A DNA stretch of 64,000 nucleotides from Amycolatopsis sp. DSM 110486 (GCF_019468465.1 NZ_CP080519.1:6379001-6443000), one strand, 5' to 3'; positions 18,081-26,270 are shown, counted from the stretch's first letter. Translations and numbers: made by a program. Notes: a model not told the origin generated them from the sequence alone.

Positions 18081-18991
18081 GCGCGCACCGCCAATGCGAC
18101 GGCGACCTCGGTGGCGAGCTTGGCGTTGTTGAGCACCAGGGCTTCGTTGGCGTCGATGCTCACGCCGCCGCTTGCGGTGTGGAAGTGCTCCAGCAGCACG
18201 GGTGTCACGTCGGAGCCGTGCACGCCGCCTTCGCGCAGCTTCGCGAGCCCGTCGGCCAGCAGCCGGTCGTGCACCTCGCGGTCCATTTCGGACTCTTCCG
18301 GGATCGGGTTCGTCAGCAGCACACCGGAATTCGCGTACGCGCGGTGCGCGGCGATCACGGCGGCGGCTTCCTTCGCGTCGTCCACGCGCCAGCCGACCGG
18401 GTGGCCCGACGAGCGCAGGTAGAACGCGGGGAACTCGTCGGTGCGGTAGCCGAGCACCGGTACGGAGTTGGTCTCCAGCACTTCCAGCGTCGCCGCGATG
18501 TCGAGCACCGACTTCACGCCGGAGCACACCACGACCGTCGGCACCTTCGCGAGCACACCGAGGTCCGCCGACACGTCCCAGCTCTGCGCCGCGCCGAGGT
18601 GCACCCCGCCGAGGCCGCCGGTGGCGAAGACGCCGATCCCGGCCGCGGCGGCCAGCGCCGACGTGCCGGCCACGGTGGTCGCGCCCGAGCGGCCGAGGCC
18701 GACGGCCGGGCCGAGGTCGCGCAGCGAGAGCTTGTCCAGCCCGGCGCCGGGCGCGCACACGCGCTCCAGCTCGGCGGGCGACAGTCCGATCACCGGACGC
18801 CCGTCGAGCACGGCGATCGTGGCCGGCACGGCGCCGCCGTCGCGCACGACCTGCTCGAGGCGGTGGGCGACGTCGAGGTTGCGGGGGTGGGGCAGCCCGT
18901 GGGAAAGGATGGTGCTCTCGAGGGCGACGACGGGGTGGCCGTCACGCAACGCCGAGGCGACCTTCTCGTGGAGGAAGAGTTGTGTGGTCAC
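18077..18991 (-). CDS. psuG: Pseudouridine-5'-phosphate glycosidase
   Basis: 304-residue PsuG/IndA family enzyme cleaving the C-C glycosidic bond of pseudouridine 5'-phosphate. Family hallmarks: VALESTILSHGLPHPRN at the start (Glu active-site region), KLSLRDLGPAVGLGRSGATTVAGT, FATGGLGGVHLGA, and the lysine motif VCSGVKSVLDI that supplies the catalytic Lys; TNPIPEESEMD near the C-terminus completes the site with Mn-binding acidic residues. Length is normal (about 300-310). GTG 18991 starts 9 bases after the HD hydrolase stop. It belongs to a four-gene overlapping operon, 20139 to 17205. Confidence 0.95.
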   Translation of the reverse strand: MTTQLFLHEKVASALRDGHPVVALESTILSHGLPHPRNLDVAHRLEQVVRDGGAVPATIAVLDGRPVIGLSPAELERVCAPGAGLDKLSLRDLGPAVGLGRSGATTVAGTSALAAAAGIGVFATGGLGGVHLGAAQSWDVSADLGVLAKVPTVVVCSGVKSVLDIAATLEVLETNSVPVLGYRTDEFPAFYLRSSGHPVGWRVDDAKEAAAVIAAHRAYANSGVLLTNPIPEESEMDREVHDRLLADGLAKLREGGVHGSDVTPVLLEHFHTASGGVSIDANEALVLNNAKLATEVAVALAVRA

Positions 18992-19000
18992 GGACGGACA

Positions 19001-19648
19001 TCATCGGTGATCGCCGGCGTGCTCCCGCCGGCGGGTCAGCTCGGCCGCCAGGTTGCGCCGCGCGGCCGTCTCCCAGCGTGCCCGCGCGGTTTCGCTGCGG
19101 TATAGCAGGGGCCGGGCCAGCAGGTTCGCCAGCACCGCGGCGCGCCCGGCGGCCCAGGCCGGGTCGTCGTACTTCGCGTACTCGCGGCGGACGGCGGCGG
19201 CGTACCCGGCGTAGACCGCGGGCGTGGCGCCGAGGATGGCGAGGTCGGCGTCGAGCACGGCGGTGGCCGCTTGGTCGTCTTCCGGTGCTTCGTGGGCCGC
19301 GGTGGCGAGCACGAGGGCCTCGGCGCGCGCGACGTGCTGCGCGCCGGCGCCCGCCCGGGTGAGCCAGTGGCACAGCCAGGCGGCGCTCGCGCGTTCGTCC
19401 TCGCCCGGCACGGCGTCGTAGACCACGTCGTGCGCCCACGCGGCCAGCGCGACGGCGGCGCACTCGTCGGGGCCGAGGCCGGCTTCGGCGGCCAGCTGCG
19501 CACCGTCGCGCGCGACGGCCGTGGCGTGGGCGAGGTCGTGGTAGTGGCGGTGTGGTTCGCCGTAGCGTGCTTCGAGCTCGCGCCAGGCTTCGCGGGCCAC
19601 GTCCTCGTCTCCGCCCACGTGCGCGACCGCGGCGCCCCAGGCCGTCAC
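19001..19648 (-). CDS. HD-domain metal-dependent phosphohydrolase-like protein
   Basis: 215-residue cytoplasmic protein of the predicted HD-superfamily hydrolases: EARYGEPHRHYHDLAHA gives the first histidines, AAWAHDVVY the HD pair, and the C-terminal half (ATAAHEAPEDDQAATAVLDADLAILGA) the later His and Asp ligands, so a metal centre is intact. Substrate unknown; nucleotides or sugar phosphates are typical of the fold. GTG 19648 overlaps the stop of the upstream oxidoreductase (GTGA), and psuG follows after 9 bases, so a role near pseudouridine or nucleotide breakdown is an inference from context. Confidence 0.82.
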   Translation of the reverse strand: MTAWGAAVAHVGGDEDVAREAWRELEARYGEPHRHYHDLAHATAVARDGAQLAAEAGLGPDECAAVALAAWAHDVVYDAVPGEDERASAAWLCHWLTRAGAGAQHVARAEALVLATAAHEAPEDDQAATAVLDADLAILGATPAVYAGYAAAVRREYAKYDDPAWAAGRAAVLANLLARPLLYRSETARARWETAARRNLAAELTRRREHAGDHR

Positions 19649-20139
19649 GACGTGAACTCCCAGCGCGTCGGGGAAGTCGTGAAGTCCTTCTCCCGCAAGG
19701 CGAACACCGTCTCGGGCCGCACCCGCACAGACGCGTTCACGGCCGGGTCGAGGAAGTCGATCCCGTACGCCGTCTCGTACTTGGCGTTCATCGCGTCGAG
19801 GAATTCGCGGATCTCCTTCGCGTCGGCGACGAGCTCGGCCGGGCCACTGACCACCACCGGCTCTTCGGGGTCCTCCGTCGCGACGGACACGGCCGAGCCG
19901 GCCGCGACGTTGCGCGCCTTCACCGAGCGCAGCGACGAGGAGAACCACAGCACCTCGCCGGTCCACACGGCCCACACCGGCATGAGGTGGGGGAGGCCCG
20001 CGGGCGTGACGGTGGCGAGCCAGTAGTCGTGGGAGGTGCACAGCCGCTCGTCGGCCCAGCGCCACGGCAGCAGCCCGGCCGAAGCGGGTGCGATGCCGTA
20101 GCCCGGCATGTGCGGCCTGGTCGCGATCGGTCCGTCCAT
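19645..20139 (-). CDS. Pyridoxamine-phosphate-oxidase-fold protein (F420/flavin dependent)
   Basis: 164-residue split-barrel flavoprotein-type protein. LCTSHDYWLATVTPAGLPHLMPVWAVW is the typical N-terminal strand pair, LWFSSSLRSVKARNVAAGSAVSV the cofactor-binding region, and the C-terminus has RVRPETVFA. Close actinobacterial relatives bind F420 or FMN and reduce small molecules. ATG 20139 follows GGGAG; an upstream extension to 20283 lacks coding character. It leads the operon with the HD protein, psuG and psuK. Confidence 0.82.
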   Translation of the reverse strand: MDGPIATRPHMPGYGIAPASAGLLPWRWADERLCTSHDYWLATVTPAGLPHLMPVWAVWTGEVLWFSSSLRSVKARNVAAGSAVSVATEDPEEPVVVSGPAELVADAKEIREFLDAMNAKYETAYGIDFLDPAVNASVRVRPETVFALREKDFTTSPTRWEFTS

Positions 20140-20242
20140 GACGCGGCTCCCGCCGTCCGGTGCCCTCGGCGCTCCTGGGGCACTGACGATAGTCCCGCGG
20201 CCGGTGATTCCGGCACCCGCGCGACTGAGGCATGATGGACGC

Positions 20243-20485
20243 GTGAGCACCGAGACGCTGACGAAGCCGGAGACCGACAGCACCGAGTCGACCGACGACG
20301 ACTCCCCGAAGATGTTCCACTACGTGCGCAAGAACAAGATCGCCGAGAGCGCGGTCATGGGCACGCACGTGGTGGCGCTCTGCGGCGAGGTCTTCCCGGT
20401 CACGAAGTCGCCCAAGCCGGGTTCCCCGGTCTGCCCGGCCTGCAAGGAGATCTACGACGGCCTTCGCCCCGGCAAGGACAAGTAG
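20243..20485 (+). CDS. DUF3039 zinc-ribbon-like protein
   Basis: 80-residue actinobacterial DUF3039 family member. KMFHYVRKNKIAESAVMG is followed by a cysteine set (ALCGEVFPV and VCPACKEIYD) that could bind one zinc ion. Function unknown. GTG 20243 lies 6 bases after a -10-like CATGAT (20231-20236), so the transcript may be leaderless. Divergent from the psu operon with about 100 bases between the starts. Confidence 0.85.
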   Translation: MSTETLTKPETDSTESTDDDSPKMFHYVRKNKIAESAVMGTHVVALCGEVFPVTKSPKPGSPVCPACKEIYDGLRPGKDK

Positions 20486-20510
20486 GCACCACGAGCAGGT
20501 CCCGACGACC

Positions 20511-20545
20511 CGCCCCGGGCGTGGCCCCTCAGGCACGCCCGGGCG
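20511..20545 (+). terminator. Terminator of the DUF3039 gene
   Basis: CCCGGGCGTG (20514-20523) pairs with CACGCCCGGG (20534-20543) around a 10-base loop, 26 bases after the stop. Confidence 0.7.
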
Positions 20546-20644
20546 AACAAACGTGAAAATCATTCACCCGGTGGCTGTGGAGCCGGGAAAGAACTGGTAG
20601 ATCTGCGATCCCGCCAGTTCCTTCCCGCAGCAGGAGACCTCCAC

Positions 20645-21484
20645 ATGCGCAGAACCGGGATCGTCCTCGCCCTCGTTGTGGTGCTCGCGGCCGCCGTGCC
20701 GGGCCTCGCCCAGGCCGTCACCGGGTGGACCGCCGTCGGGTCCGACCGCGCCCGCCCGCTCGACGAGAGCCAGGGCCTCGCCACGATCGTCCGCCCGTCG
20801 GGCACCACCATCCGCTACACCGGCGTCGCCACGGTCGACGTCGGGCTGGCCGTGCAGGGCTGGAACCACGTCGGCGACCCGGGTTCGGCGCAGGGCTGGT
20901 ACGTGGAGCCCTACCAGCGCGACGACCGCGGCGCGAAGCTCTTCCGCGTGCAGGCGCCCGACGGCACGCAGACCGACTACAAGCACGCGCTGGAGCCGTG
21001 GGAGGGGAGCAACAACTCCTTCGCCGCCGTCTCGCCCGACGCGCGCTGGCTGGTGGCCGGCGAGTGGGGCACGATGGACCGCCTCCTCGTGCACCCCATG
21101 CCCGGCGTCGCCTTCACCGACCCGTCGCAGAACCTGCCCTACGCCTCCGCGATCCGCCTCGACCACCAGGTCCGCGACGTGCAGGGCTGCGACTTCGTCA
21201 CGGCCACGCGCCTGATGTGCGCCTCCGACGACCCCGAGGGCAGCCTCTTCGGCACCACGAAACCGCTCCTGCAGGTCGACCTCGACGCGCCGCTGTCCAG
21301 CTCTGACGTGACCGGCCACGTGACGTCGCTGGGCCAACTGCCGCTGCAGAGCGGGTGCGGCGGCACCTTCGAGGTCGAGGGCATCGACTTCGACGAGCGC
21401 GACAGCACCCTGCGCGTGATCGTGATGTCGCCGAGCGTCTGCATCGCCGTGGACAGCAAGACCTGGCGGTTCCAGCAGCGGTGA
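20645..21484 (+). CDS. Secreted protein of unknown function
   Basis: 279-residue exported protein: MRRTGIVLALVVVLAAAVPGLAQA is a Sec signal peptide with cleavage after AQA (residue 24). The mature part looks all-beta, with repeated SPDARWLVAGEWG- and RVQAPDGTQTDY-like strands that recall beta-propeller blades (a WD/YVTN-like phase), and four cysteines (GCDF, LMCASD, GCGG, VCIAV) that could form two disulfides. No catalytic motif was recognised. ATG 20645 follows GCAGGAGACCTCC. The upstream gap holds a small dyad (20553-20567). Confidence 0.75.
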   Translation: MRRTGIVLALVVVLAAAVPGLAQAVTGWTAVGSDRARPLDESQGLATIVRPSGTTIRYTGVATVDVGLAVQGWNHVGDPGSAQGWYVEPYQRDDRGAKLFRVQAPDGTQTDYKHALEPWEGSNNSFAAVSPDARWLVAGEWGTMDRLLVHPMPGVAFTDPSQNLPYASAIRLDHQVRDVQGCDFVTATRLMCASDDPEGSLFGTTKPLLQVDLDAPLSSSDVTGHVTSLGQLPLQSGCGGTFEVEGIDFDERDSTLRVIVMSPSVCIAVDSKTWRFQQR

Positions 21485-21491
21485 CCGAAGT

Positions 21492-21532
21492 CCGTGAGGG
21501 GCACCGCTACGGAGCCGGGGTGCCCTTCACGG
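21492..21532. terminator. Bidirectional stem-loop between the secreted protein and brkB gene
   Basis: CCGTGAGGGGCACC / GGTGCCCTTCACGG with a 13-base loop and one G-T pair. Its right arm overlaps the last six bases of the brkB-like gene. Confidence 0.7.
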
Positions 21533-22735
21533 CAGCTTGCGCACGGCGTCGTGACCGGACTGGTCGGGCAGCTCGCCCGCCGCGTCCTCGTCCGGAACCG
21601 CTTCCTCGTGCGGCTCTTCGGGTTCGGCGTCCGCGGCACGTTTGGGGCGCCGCAACGGGATCGTGGTGCGGTCCCAGAGCGTGCGCCCCTCCTCGGCCCG
21701 CATCCGCTCGTTGGCCCGCTCCATCTCGAGCCGGCGCCACTTGCGGCGCTGGCGCCGGGTCGCCTTGGCGGGCCACAGTTCCTGGATCGCGCTGTTGAAG
21801 TACGCGCCGCCGACCACGGCCAGGCCGATGAAGAACATCAGCAGCAGGAACGCGATCGGCGCGGCGAGCGCGCCGTAGGTGTAGCCGGTCTTGGTGATCC
21901 AGTTGAGGTAGATGCGCAACCCGATGCTGGAGACCAGGAACACGAGCATCGCGAGCACCGCGCCCGGCAGCCCGCGGTGCCAGGGCAGCCGCCGCGGCAG
22001 CGCCAGCTTGTACAGCGTGGTCAGCGCCAGCACGATCATCACGCCCAGCACGGGGTAGTAGAGCGTGCCGACCCACGCCGACACCGTGTCGCGCCAGGCG
22101 AGGGGGAAGAACTCCGGCAGCAGGTCCGGCCCGATCGCCAGCAGCGGCAGCCCGACGACGAGGATCACGAGCCCGCACAGGTACAGCAGCAGCGCGAAGA
22201 TCCGTTGCCACACCTCGTTGCGCACGCCGTACTGGTCGTGGGCCACGGTGATGGCGTCGACGAACGACGACATCGCCGACGAGCCCGCCCACAGCGAGAT
22301 GACGAAGCCCACCGACACGATCTCGCCCTTGCCGACCGTGAGGATGCTGTTCACCGTCGGCTCGATGATTTCCTGCACCGCGTTGGTGCTGAAGATGGTG
22401 CGGCTGAAGGTGATGATGCGGTCGTGCACGGCCGCGACCACGCCTTGGCCGAACCACTCGCCGACGAAGCCGAGGCTGCCCAGCAGCCCGAGCAGCAGGG
22501 GTGGGAGCGAGAGCGTCTGCCAGAACGCGGCTTCGGCGGCCTCGGAGAAGATGTTGCCGTCCCAGGCCTTGGCGAAGGTGCGCGTGATGAGGCGCCACGG
22601 CCCTTTGCGTGCCGTCTTCGTCGCCGTCGCCGCCTCGGCGTCCGGTCTCACCTCACCCATGGTGGGTCCCAGCATGGTCCATTCGCGGGAATTTGGCTCG
22701 TCGCGGGTCCCCTCCCCGGGCGTGTCGGGGGACAT
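21527..22735 (-). CDS. YihY/BrkB-family inner-membrane protein
   Basis: 402-residue membrane protein with six hydrophobic segments between residues about 70 and 335, the YihY/BrkB domain (earlier mis-called ribonuclease BN). AFWQTLSLPPLLLGLLGSLGF opens the domain, and GAALAAPIAFLLLMFFIGL-type glycines mark the last helices. The N-terminal 45 and C-terminal 70 residues are charged and cytoplasmic (QRRKWRRLEMERANERMRAE and an acidic tail). Function uncertain, perhaps an exporter or envelope factor. Start uncertain: ATG 22735 or an internal ATG at 22660 (MGEVRPDAEA). Confidence 0.85.
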   Translation of the reverse strand: MSPDTPGEGTRDEPNSREWTMLGPTMGEVRPDAEAATATKTARKGPWRLITRTFAKAWDGNIFSEAAEAAFWQTLSLPPLLLGLLGSLGFVGEWFGQGVVAAVHDRIITFSRTIFSTNAVQEIIEPTVNSILTVGKGEIVSVGFVISLWAGSSAMSSFVDAITVAHDQYGVRNEVWQRIFALLLYLCGLVILVVGLPLLAIGPDLLPEFFPLAWRDTVSAWVGTLYYPVLGVMIVLALTTLYKLALPRRLPWHRGLPGAVLAMLVFLVSSIGLRIYLNWITKTGYTYGALAAPIAFLLLMFFIGLAVVGGAYFNSAIQELWPAKATRRQRRKWRRLEMERANERMRAEEGRTLWDRTTIPLRRPKRAADAEPEEPHEEAVPDEDAAGELPDQSGHDAVRKLP

Positions 22736-22885
22736 CACCCGTGGCGGTGCCGGGCGCCGCGGGGCCCGGAAGGTAAGCTGCCCGAAGTGCCCTCACCGCA
22801 GTCGCCGGCGTCGAAGCCGGTACCACAGTGGGGGTTTTCGCACGTCACGGCCGCGACTCGCGGCCTGGGGAGGGGGTGAGCGAGG

Positions 22886-24634
22886 TTGTCCGAGACGACG
22901 ACGCAGGGGGTCCTCGGGGCACCACCCGCCGAGCAGGACACCACCGCGCGGCCGCTGCGCGCGTGGCAGCGCCGGGCGCTCACGAAGTACCTCTCGAGCA
23001 AGCCGAAGGACTTCCTCGCGGTCGCGACGCCCGGCGCCGGCAAGACCGTGTTCGGTCTCCGCATCGCCGCCGAGCTGCTGTCGGACCGCACCATCGAGGC
23101 CGTCACGATCGTCACGCCGACCGAGCACCTCAAGCACCAGTGGGCGGGTGCGGCCGCGGCGGCGGGCATCGACATCGACTCGAACTTCCGCAACACCACC
23201 GGCGTCACGTCGTCGGACTATCGCGGCGTCGCCGTGACCTACGCGCAGGTGGCCGCGCACCCGACGCTGCACCGCGTGCGCACGGAGAACCGCAAGACCC
23301 TGGTGATCCTCGACGAGGTGCACCACGCCGGCGACGCGAAGTCGTGGGGCGACGCGACGCGTGAGGCGTTCATGCCCGCCGTGCGGCGCCTCGCGCTCAC
23401 CGGGACCCCGTTTCGCAGCGACGACTCGGCCATCCCGTTCGTCACCTACGAGCCCGACGAGGGCGGCTTCCAGCGCAGCAAGTCCGACCACAGCTACGGC
23501 TACGCCGACGCGCTCGCCGACGGCGTGGTCCGGCCCGTGGTCTTCCTCGCCTACTCCGGCGAGGCCTCCTGGCGCACGAGCGCGGGGGAGGAGTTCACGG
23601 CGCGCCTGGGCGAGCCGCTGACCGCAGAGCAGAACGCACGAGCCTGGCGCACGGCGCTCGACCCGTCGGGCGAGTGGATCCCCTCGGTGCTGCAGGCCGC
23701 CGACACGCGGCTGTCGCAGGTGCGCCAGAGCGTGCCCGACGCGGGCGGGCTGGTCATCGCCACCGACCAGGAGTCGGCGCGCGCGTACGCGAAGATCCTG
23801 GAGCGCCTTTCGGGCCAGACGCCCACGCTCGTGCTCTCGGACGACCCGAAGGCCTCGGGCCGCATCAAGGAGTTCTCCGACTCCACCGACCGCTGGATCG
23901 TCGCGGTCCGCATGGTCTCCGAAGGCGTCGACGTGCCGCGCCTGGCGGTCGGCGTGTACGCCACCAGCGCGTCGACCCCGCTGTTCTTCGCCCAGGCCAT
24001 CGGTCGCTACGTGCGGGCCCGCAAGAAGGGCGAGACGGCGAGCGTCTTCCTGCCCAGCGTGCCCGTGCTGCTGGAGCTCGCCAGCGAGCTGGAGGCGCAG
24101 CGCGACCACGTGCTCGGCAAGCCCCACCGCGAGAAGGACGGCTGGGACGACGAGCTGCTCGCCCAGGCCAACCGCACGGAGGACGAACCGGGCGAAGAGG
24201 AGAAGGCGTTCACCTCGCTCGGCGCGTCGGCCGAGCTCGATCAGGTGATTTACGACGGTAACTCGTTCGGGACCGCCGTCTTCTCCGGCTCGGACGAGGA
24301 GCAGGAGTACCTCGGCCTGCCCGGGCTGCTCGAACCGGACCAGGTCCGCGCCCTGCTGCGCAAGCGGCAGGAGGAGCAGCTCTCCGACGAGAAGCGCCGC
24401 AAGCCCGAGGCCGAGAAGGCCGCTCCGGCACCCGCGCGGCCCCAGTCGGTGAGCGAGCGCCTCGGCTCGCTGCGCAAGGAGCTCAACGCGCTGGTCGGCG
24501 TCTACCACCACCGCACGAAGAAGGCCCACGGCGCGATCCACAACGAGCTACGCAGGGTGTGCGGCGGCCCGCCGACCGCCATGGCGACCGTGGAGCAGCT
24601 CGAAGAGCGGATCGTCACGCTCCGTTCCTGGTGA
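22886..24634 (+). CDS. Superfamily 2 DEAD/DEAH-type helicase
   Basis: 582-residue ATP-dependent helicase. Domain 1: Q-like LRAWQRRAL, Walker A ATPGAGKT (47-54), motif II LDEVHHAG, motif III LTGTPFR. Domain 2: GGLVIATDQESARAYA, VRMVSEGVDVPRLAVGVYAT (motif V) and QAIGRYVRARK (motif VI arginines). The C-terminal 150 residues are charged and may bind nucleic acid (KRQEEQLSDEKRRKPEAEKA). It resembles the RadD/XPB-like group of bacterial DNA repair helicases; the exact job is unknown. The start is TTG 22886 after a G-rich Shine-Dalgarno (GGAGGGGG). Confidence 0.9.
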   Translation: MSETTTQGVLGAPPAEQDTTARPLRAWQRRALTKYLSSKPKDFLAVATPGAGKTVFGLRIAAELLSDRTIEAVTIVTPTEHLKHQWAGAAAAAGIDIDSNFRNTTGVTSSDYRGVAVTYAQVAAHPTLHRVRTENRKTLVILDEVHHAGDAKSWGDATREAFMPAVRRLALTGTPFRSDDSAIPFVTYEPDEGGFQRSKSDHSYGYADALADGVVRPVVFLAYSGEASWRTSAGEEFTARLGEPLTAEQNARAWRTALDPSGEWIPSVLQAADTRLSQVRQSVPDAGGLVIATDQESARAYAKILERLSGQTPTLVLSDDPKASGRIKEFSDSTDRWIVAVRMVSEGVDVPRLAVGVYATSASTPLFFAQAIGRYVRARKKGETASVFLPSVPVLLELASELEAQRDHVLGKPHREKDGWDDELLAQANRTEDEPGEEEKAFTSLGASAELDQVIYDGNSFGTAVFSGSDEEQEYLGLPGLLEPDQVRALLRKRQEEQLSDEKRRKPEAEKAAPAPARPQSVSERLGSLRKELNALVGVYHHRTKKAHGAIHNELRRVCGGPPTAMATVEQLEERIVTLRSW

Positions 24635-24665
24635 CCCCTGCTCCCTCGCCTCCGATCCACCCAAA

Positions 24666-24748
24666 CACCCCAATGTGGCGTTGGGTGCGCTGAACGCACC
24701 GAACGCCGCATTGGGTGCGCTGAACGCAACCAACGCCACATTGGGGTG
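24666..24748. repeat. Composite palindromic repeat with 19-bp perfect ends
   Basis: CACCCCAATGTGGCGTTGG (24666-24684) is perfectly inverted at 24730-24748. Between them the 16-mer TTGGGTGCGCTGAACGCA occurs twice in direct orientation (from 24681 and from 24711), separated by CCGAACGCCGCA, so smaller hairpins can also form. It starts 32 bases after the helicase stop, so it may act as its terminator. I have seen similar AATGTGGCGTT...AACGCCACATT modules between Amycolatopsis genes (recollection, not checked). Confidence 0.75.
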
Positions 24749-24978
24749 GAGTGGAGGGGCGTGGCGGGGTTTGGTTACTGAACGTGTGTGGGCGACCCCG
24801 TTGAGGCGTGAGGCTCACGAAGAGTCAGCGAAGTCGATCTCATCACACTCGGTGCGCACTGGCGATCACTCCGTCAGTGGATTTACCCTTTCCGGGCTGT
24901 GGTCGGGCCGTGTTGCGAAACCGTGTCCAATTGGTGTCATTTAATCGATCCAGCTATCTTCCGCGAAGCTGCTCAGCG

Positions 24979-25005
24979 GCATATGTTGTCGGCCACAACA
25001 TATGC
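24979..25005. promoter_or_regulatory. Operator-like dyad upstream of xylF
   Basis: GCATATGTTGT-CGGCC-ACAACATATGC: perfect 11-bp arms, 62 bases before the xylF start and AT-rich. Best explained as the binding site of the ROK regulator encoded at the end of the cluster (28551). Confidence 0.65.
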
Positions 25006-25022
25006 GCGTCGGTGCGCCGGGT

Positions 25023-25058
25023 CTTCCGGATCACCGCCCCGCGAGCATGATCCGGAAG
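25023..25058 (+). promoter_or_regulatory. Leader hairpin pairing with the xylF ribosome binding site
   Basis: CTTCCGGATCA (25023-25033) pairs perfectly with TGATCCGGAAG (25048-25058). The right arm contains GGAAG of the Shine-Dalgarno GGAAGGA that serves ATG 25067, so the stem would hide it. Confidence 0.55.
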
Positions 25059-25066
25059 GAACGAGG

Positions 25067-26206
25067 ATGCGCAGCAGAACCCTTACCCTCCTTGCCGCCA
25101 CGGTGAGCGCCGGCCTGGTGCTGACCGCGTGCGGTGCCAACTCGAACTCCGGGGGCACGGGGGACAGCTCCGCCTCCGGCTCGGCCTCCGCCCCCGCCGG
25201 CGGCGGCGCGAACGGCAAGGTCGGCGTGATCCTGCCCGAGACCGCCACCTCCGCCCGGTGGGAGGCGTTCGACAAGCCGATGCTCCAGGCCGCTCTCCAG
25301 GCCCAGGGCTTCACGGCCGACATCCAGAACGCCCAGGGTGACAACCAGAAGTTCTCGACCCTGGCCGACGGCTTCATCAGCCAGGGCGTGAAGGTCCTGG
25401 TCATCGCCCCGTCCGACCCGGCCGTCGGTGCCGCGATCGAGGCCAAGGCGAAGACCGCGGGCATCCCGGTCATCGACTACGACCGCCCGAGCCTCGGCGG
25501 TTCGGCCGACTACTACGTCTCGTTCGACAACGAGAAGGTCGGCGAGATCCAGGCCCAGGGCATGGTCGACGCGCTGAAGAACAAGCCGGGTGCCTCGGTC
25601 GTCCAGATCGAGGGCGCTCCGACGGACAACAACGCCACGCTGTTCGGCGACGGCCACGACAAGGTCCTCAAGCCGCTGTACGCCTCGGGCGCGCTGAAGC
25701 TCGTCCGCAAGCAGGCCATCAACGACTGGGACCCGCAGCTCGGCGGCACGACCTTCGAGCAGATCTTCACCTCGGCCGGCGGCAAGGTCGACGGCGTCGT
25801 GGCGGCGAACGACGAGCTCGCCGGCGCGGTCATCACCGTGCTGCAGAAGAACGGCCTCAACGGCAAGGTCCCGGTCACCGGCCAGGACTCGACCGCGGCC
25901 GGCCTGCAGGCCATCCTGCGCGGCGACCAGACGCTGACGATCTTCAAGCCGATCAAGCAGGAGGCCGAGAACACCGCGAAGCTGGCCGCCGCTCTGGCCA
26001 AGAATGACAAGGCCGCCGCCGACGCGATCGCGACCGGCACGCTGCACGACCCGCAGAACAACCGCGACATCAAGTCCGTTCTGCTCACGCCGGAGCTGAT
26101 CACCGTCAACGACATCAAGACCGTGGTCCAGCAGGGCTACGTCAAGGCGTCGGACATCTGCACCGGCGACCTCGCCGCCAAGTGCACCCAGTACGGCATC
26201 TCCTGA
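25067..26206 (+). CDS. xylF: Sugar ABC transporter substrate-binding lipoprotein (XylF-like)
   Basis: 379-residue lipoprotein. MRSRTLTLLAATVSAGLVLTAC ends in a lipobox (LTAC, Cys22); a Gly/Ser/Ala tether follows, then a family-2 periplasmic-binding fold: KVGVILPETATSARWEAFDKP, GDNQKFSTLADGFISQGVKVLVIAPSD, IPVIDYDRP, DGVVAANDELAGAVI and VPVTGQDSTAAG are the ligand-contact strands of the ribose/xylose class. Followed by xylG, xylH and a ROK regulator, the same set as the xylose system of Streptomyces, so xylose uptake is the best guess though another pentose is possible. The leader has an operator-like dyad and a hairpin over the ribosome binding site. Confidence 0.88.
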   Translation: MRSRTLTLLAATVSAGLVLTACGANSNSGGTGDSSASGSASAPAGGGANGKVGVILPETATSARWEAFDKPMLQAALQAQGFTADIQNAQGDNQKFSTLADGFISQGVKVLVIAPSDPAVGAAIEAKAKTAGIPVIDYDRPSLGGSADYYVSFDNEKVGEIQAQGMVDALKNKPGASVVQIEGAPTDNNATLFGDGHDKVLKPLYASGALKLVRKQAINDWDPQLGGTTFEQIFTSAGGKVDGVVAANDELAGAVITVLQKNGLNGKVPVTGQDSTAAGLQAILRGDQTLTIFKPIKQEAENTAKLAAALAKNDKAAADAIATGTLHDPQNNRDIKSVLLTPELITVNDIKTVVQQGYVKASDICTGDLAAKCTQYGIS

Positions 26207-26239
26207 GCTGACTGAGTAGCACACCCCAAAACAGCCGGG

Positions 26240-26270
26240 CCGGGATGCGTTCCCCGACAACGCATCCCGG
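26240..26270 (+). other. Intercistronic stem-loop between xylF and xylG
   Basis: CCGGGATGCGTT / AACGCATCCCGG, 12 perfect pairs with a 7-base loop. Hairpins here commonly protect or attenuate the message so that the binding protein is made in excess over the membrane parts. Confidence 0.65.

Noticed and set aside
24675..24944. Small repetitive peptide gene (ALGALNAPNAALGALNATNA)
   Set aside because: It is simply the translation of the composite DNA repeat; both strands give similar repetitive peptides.
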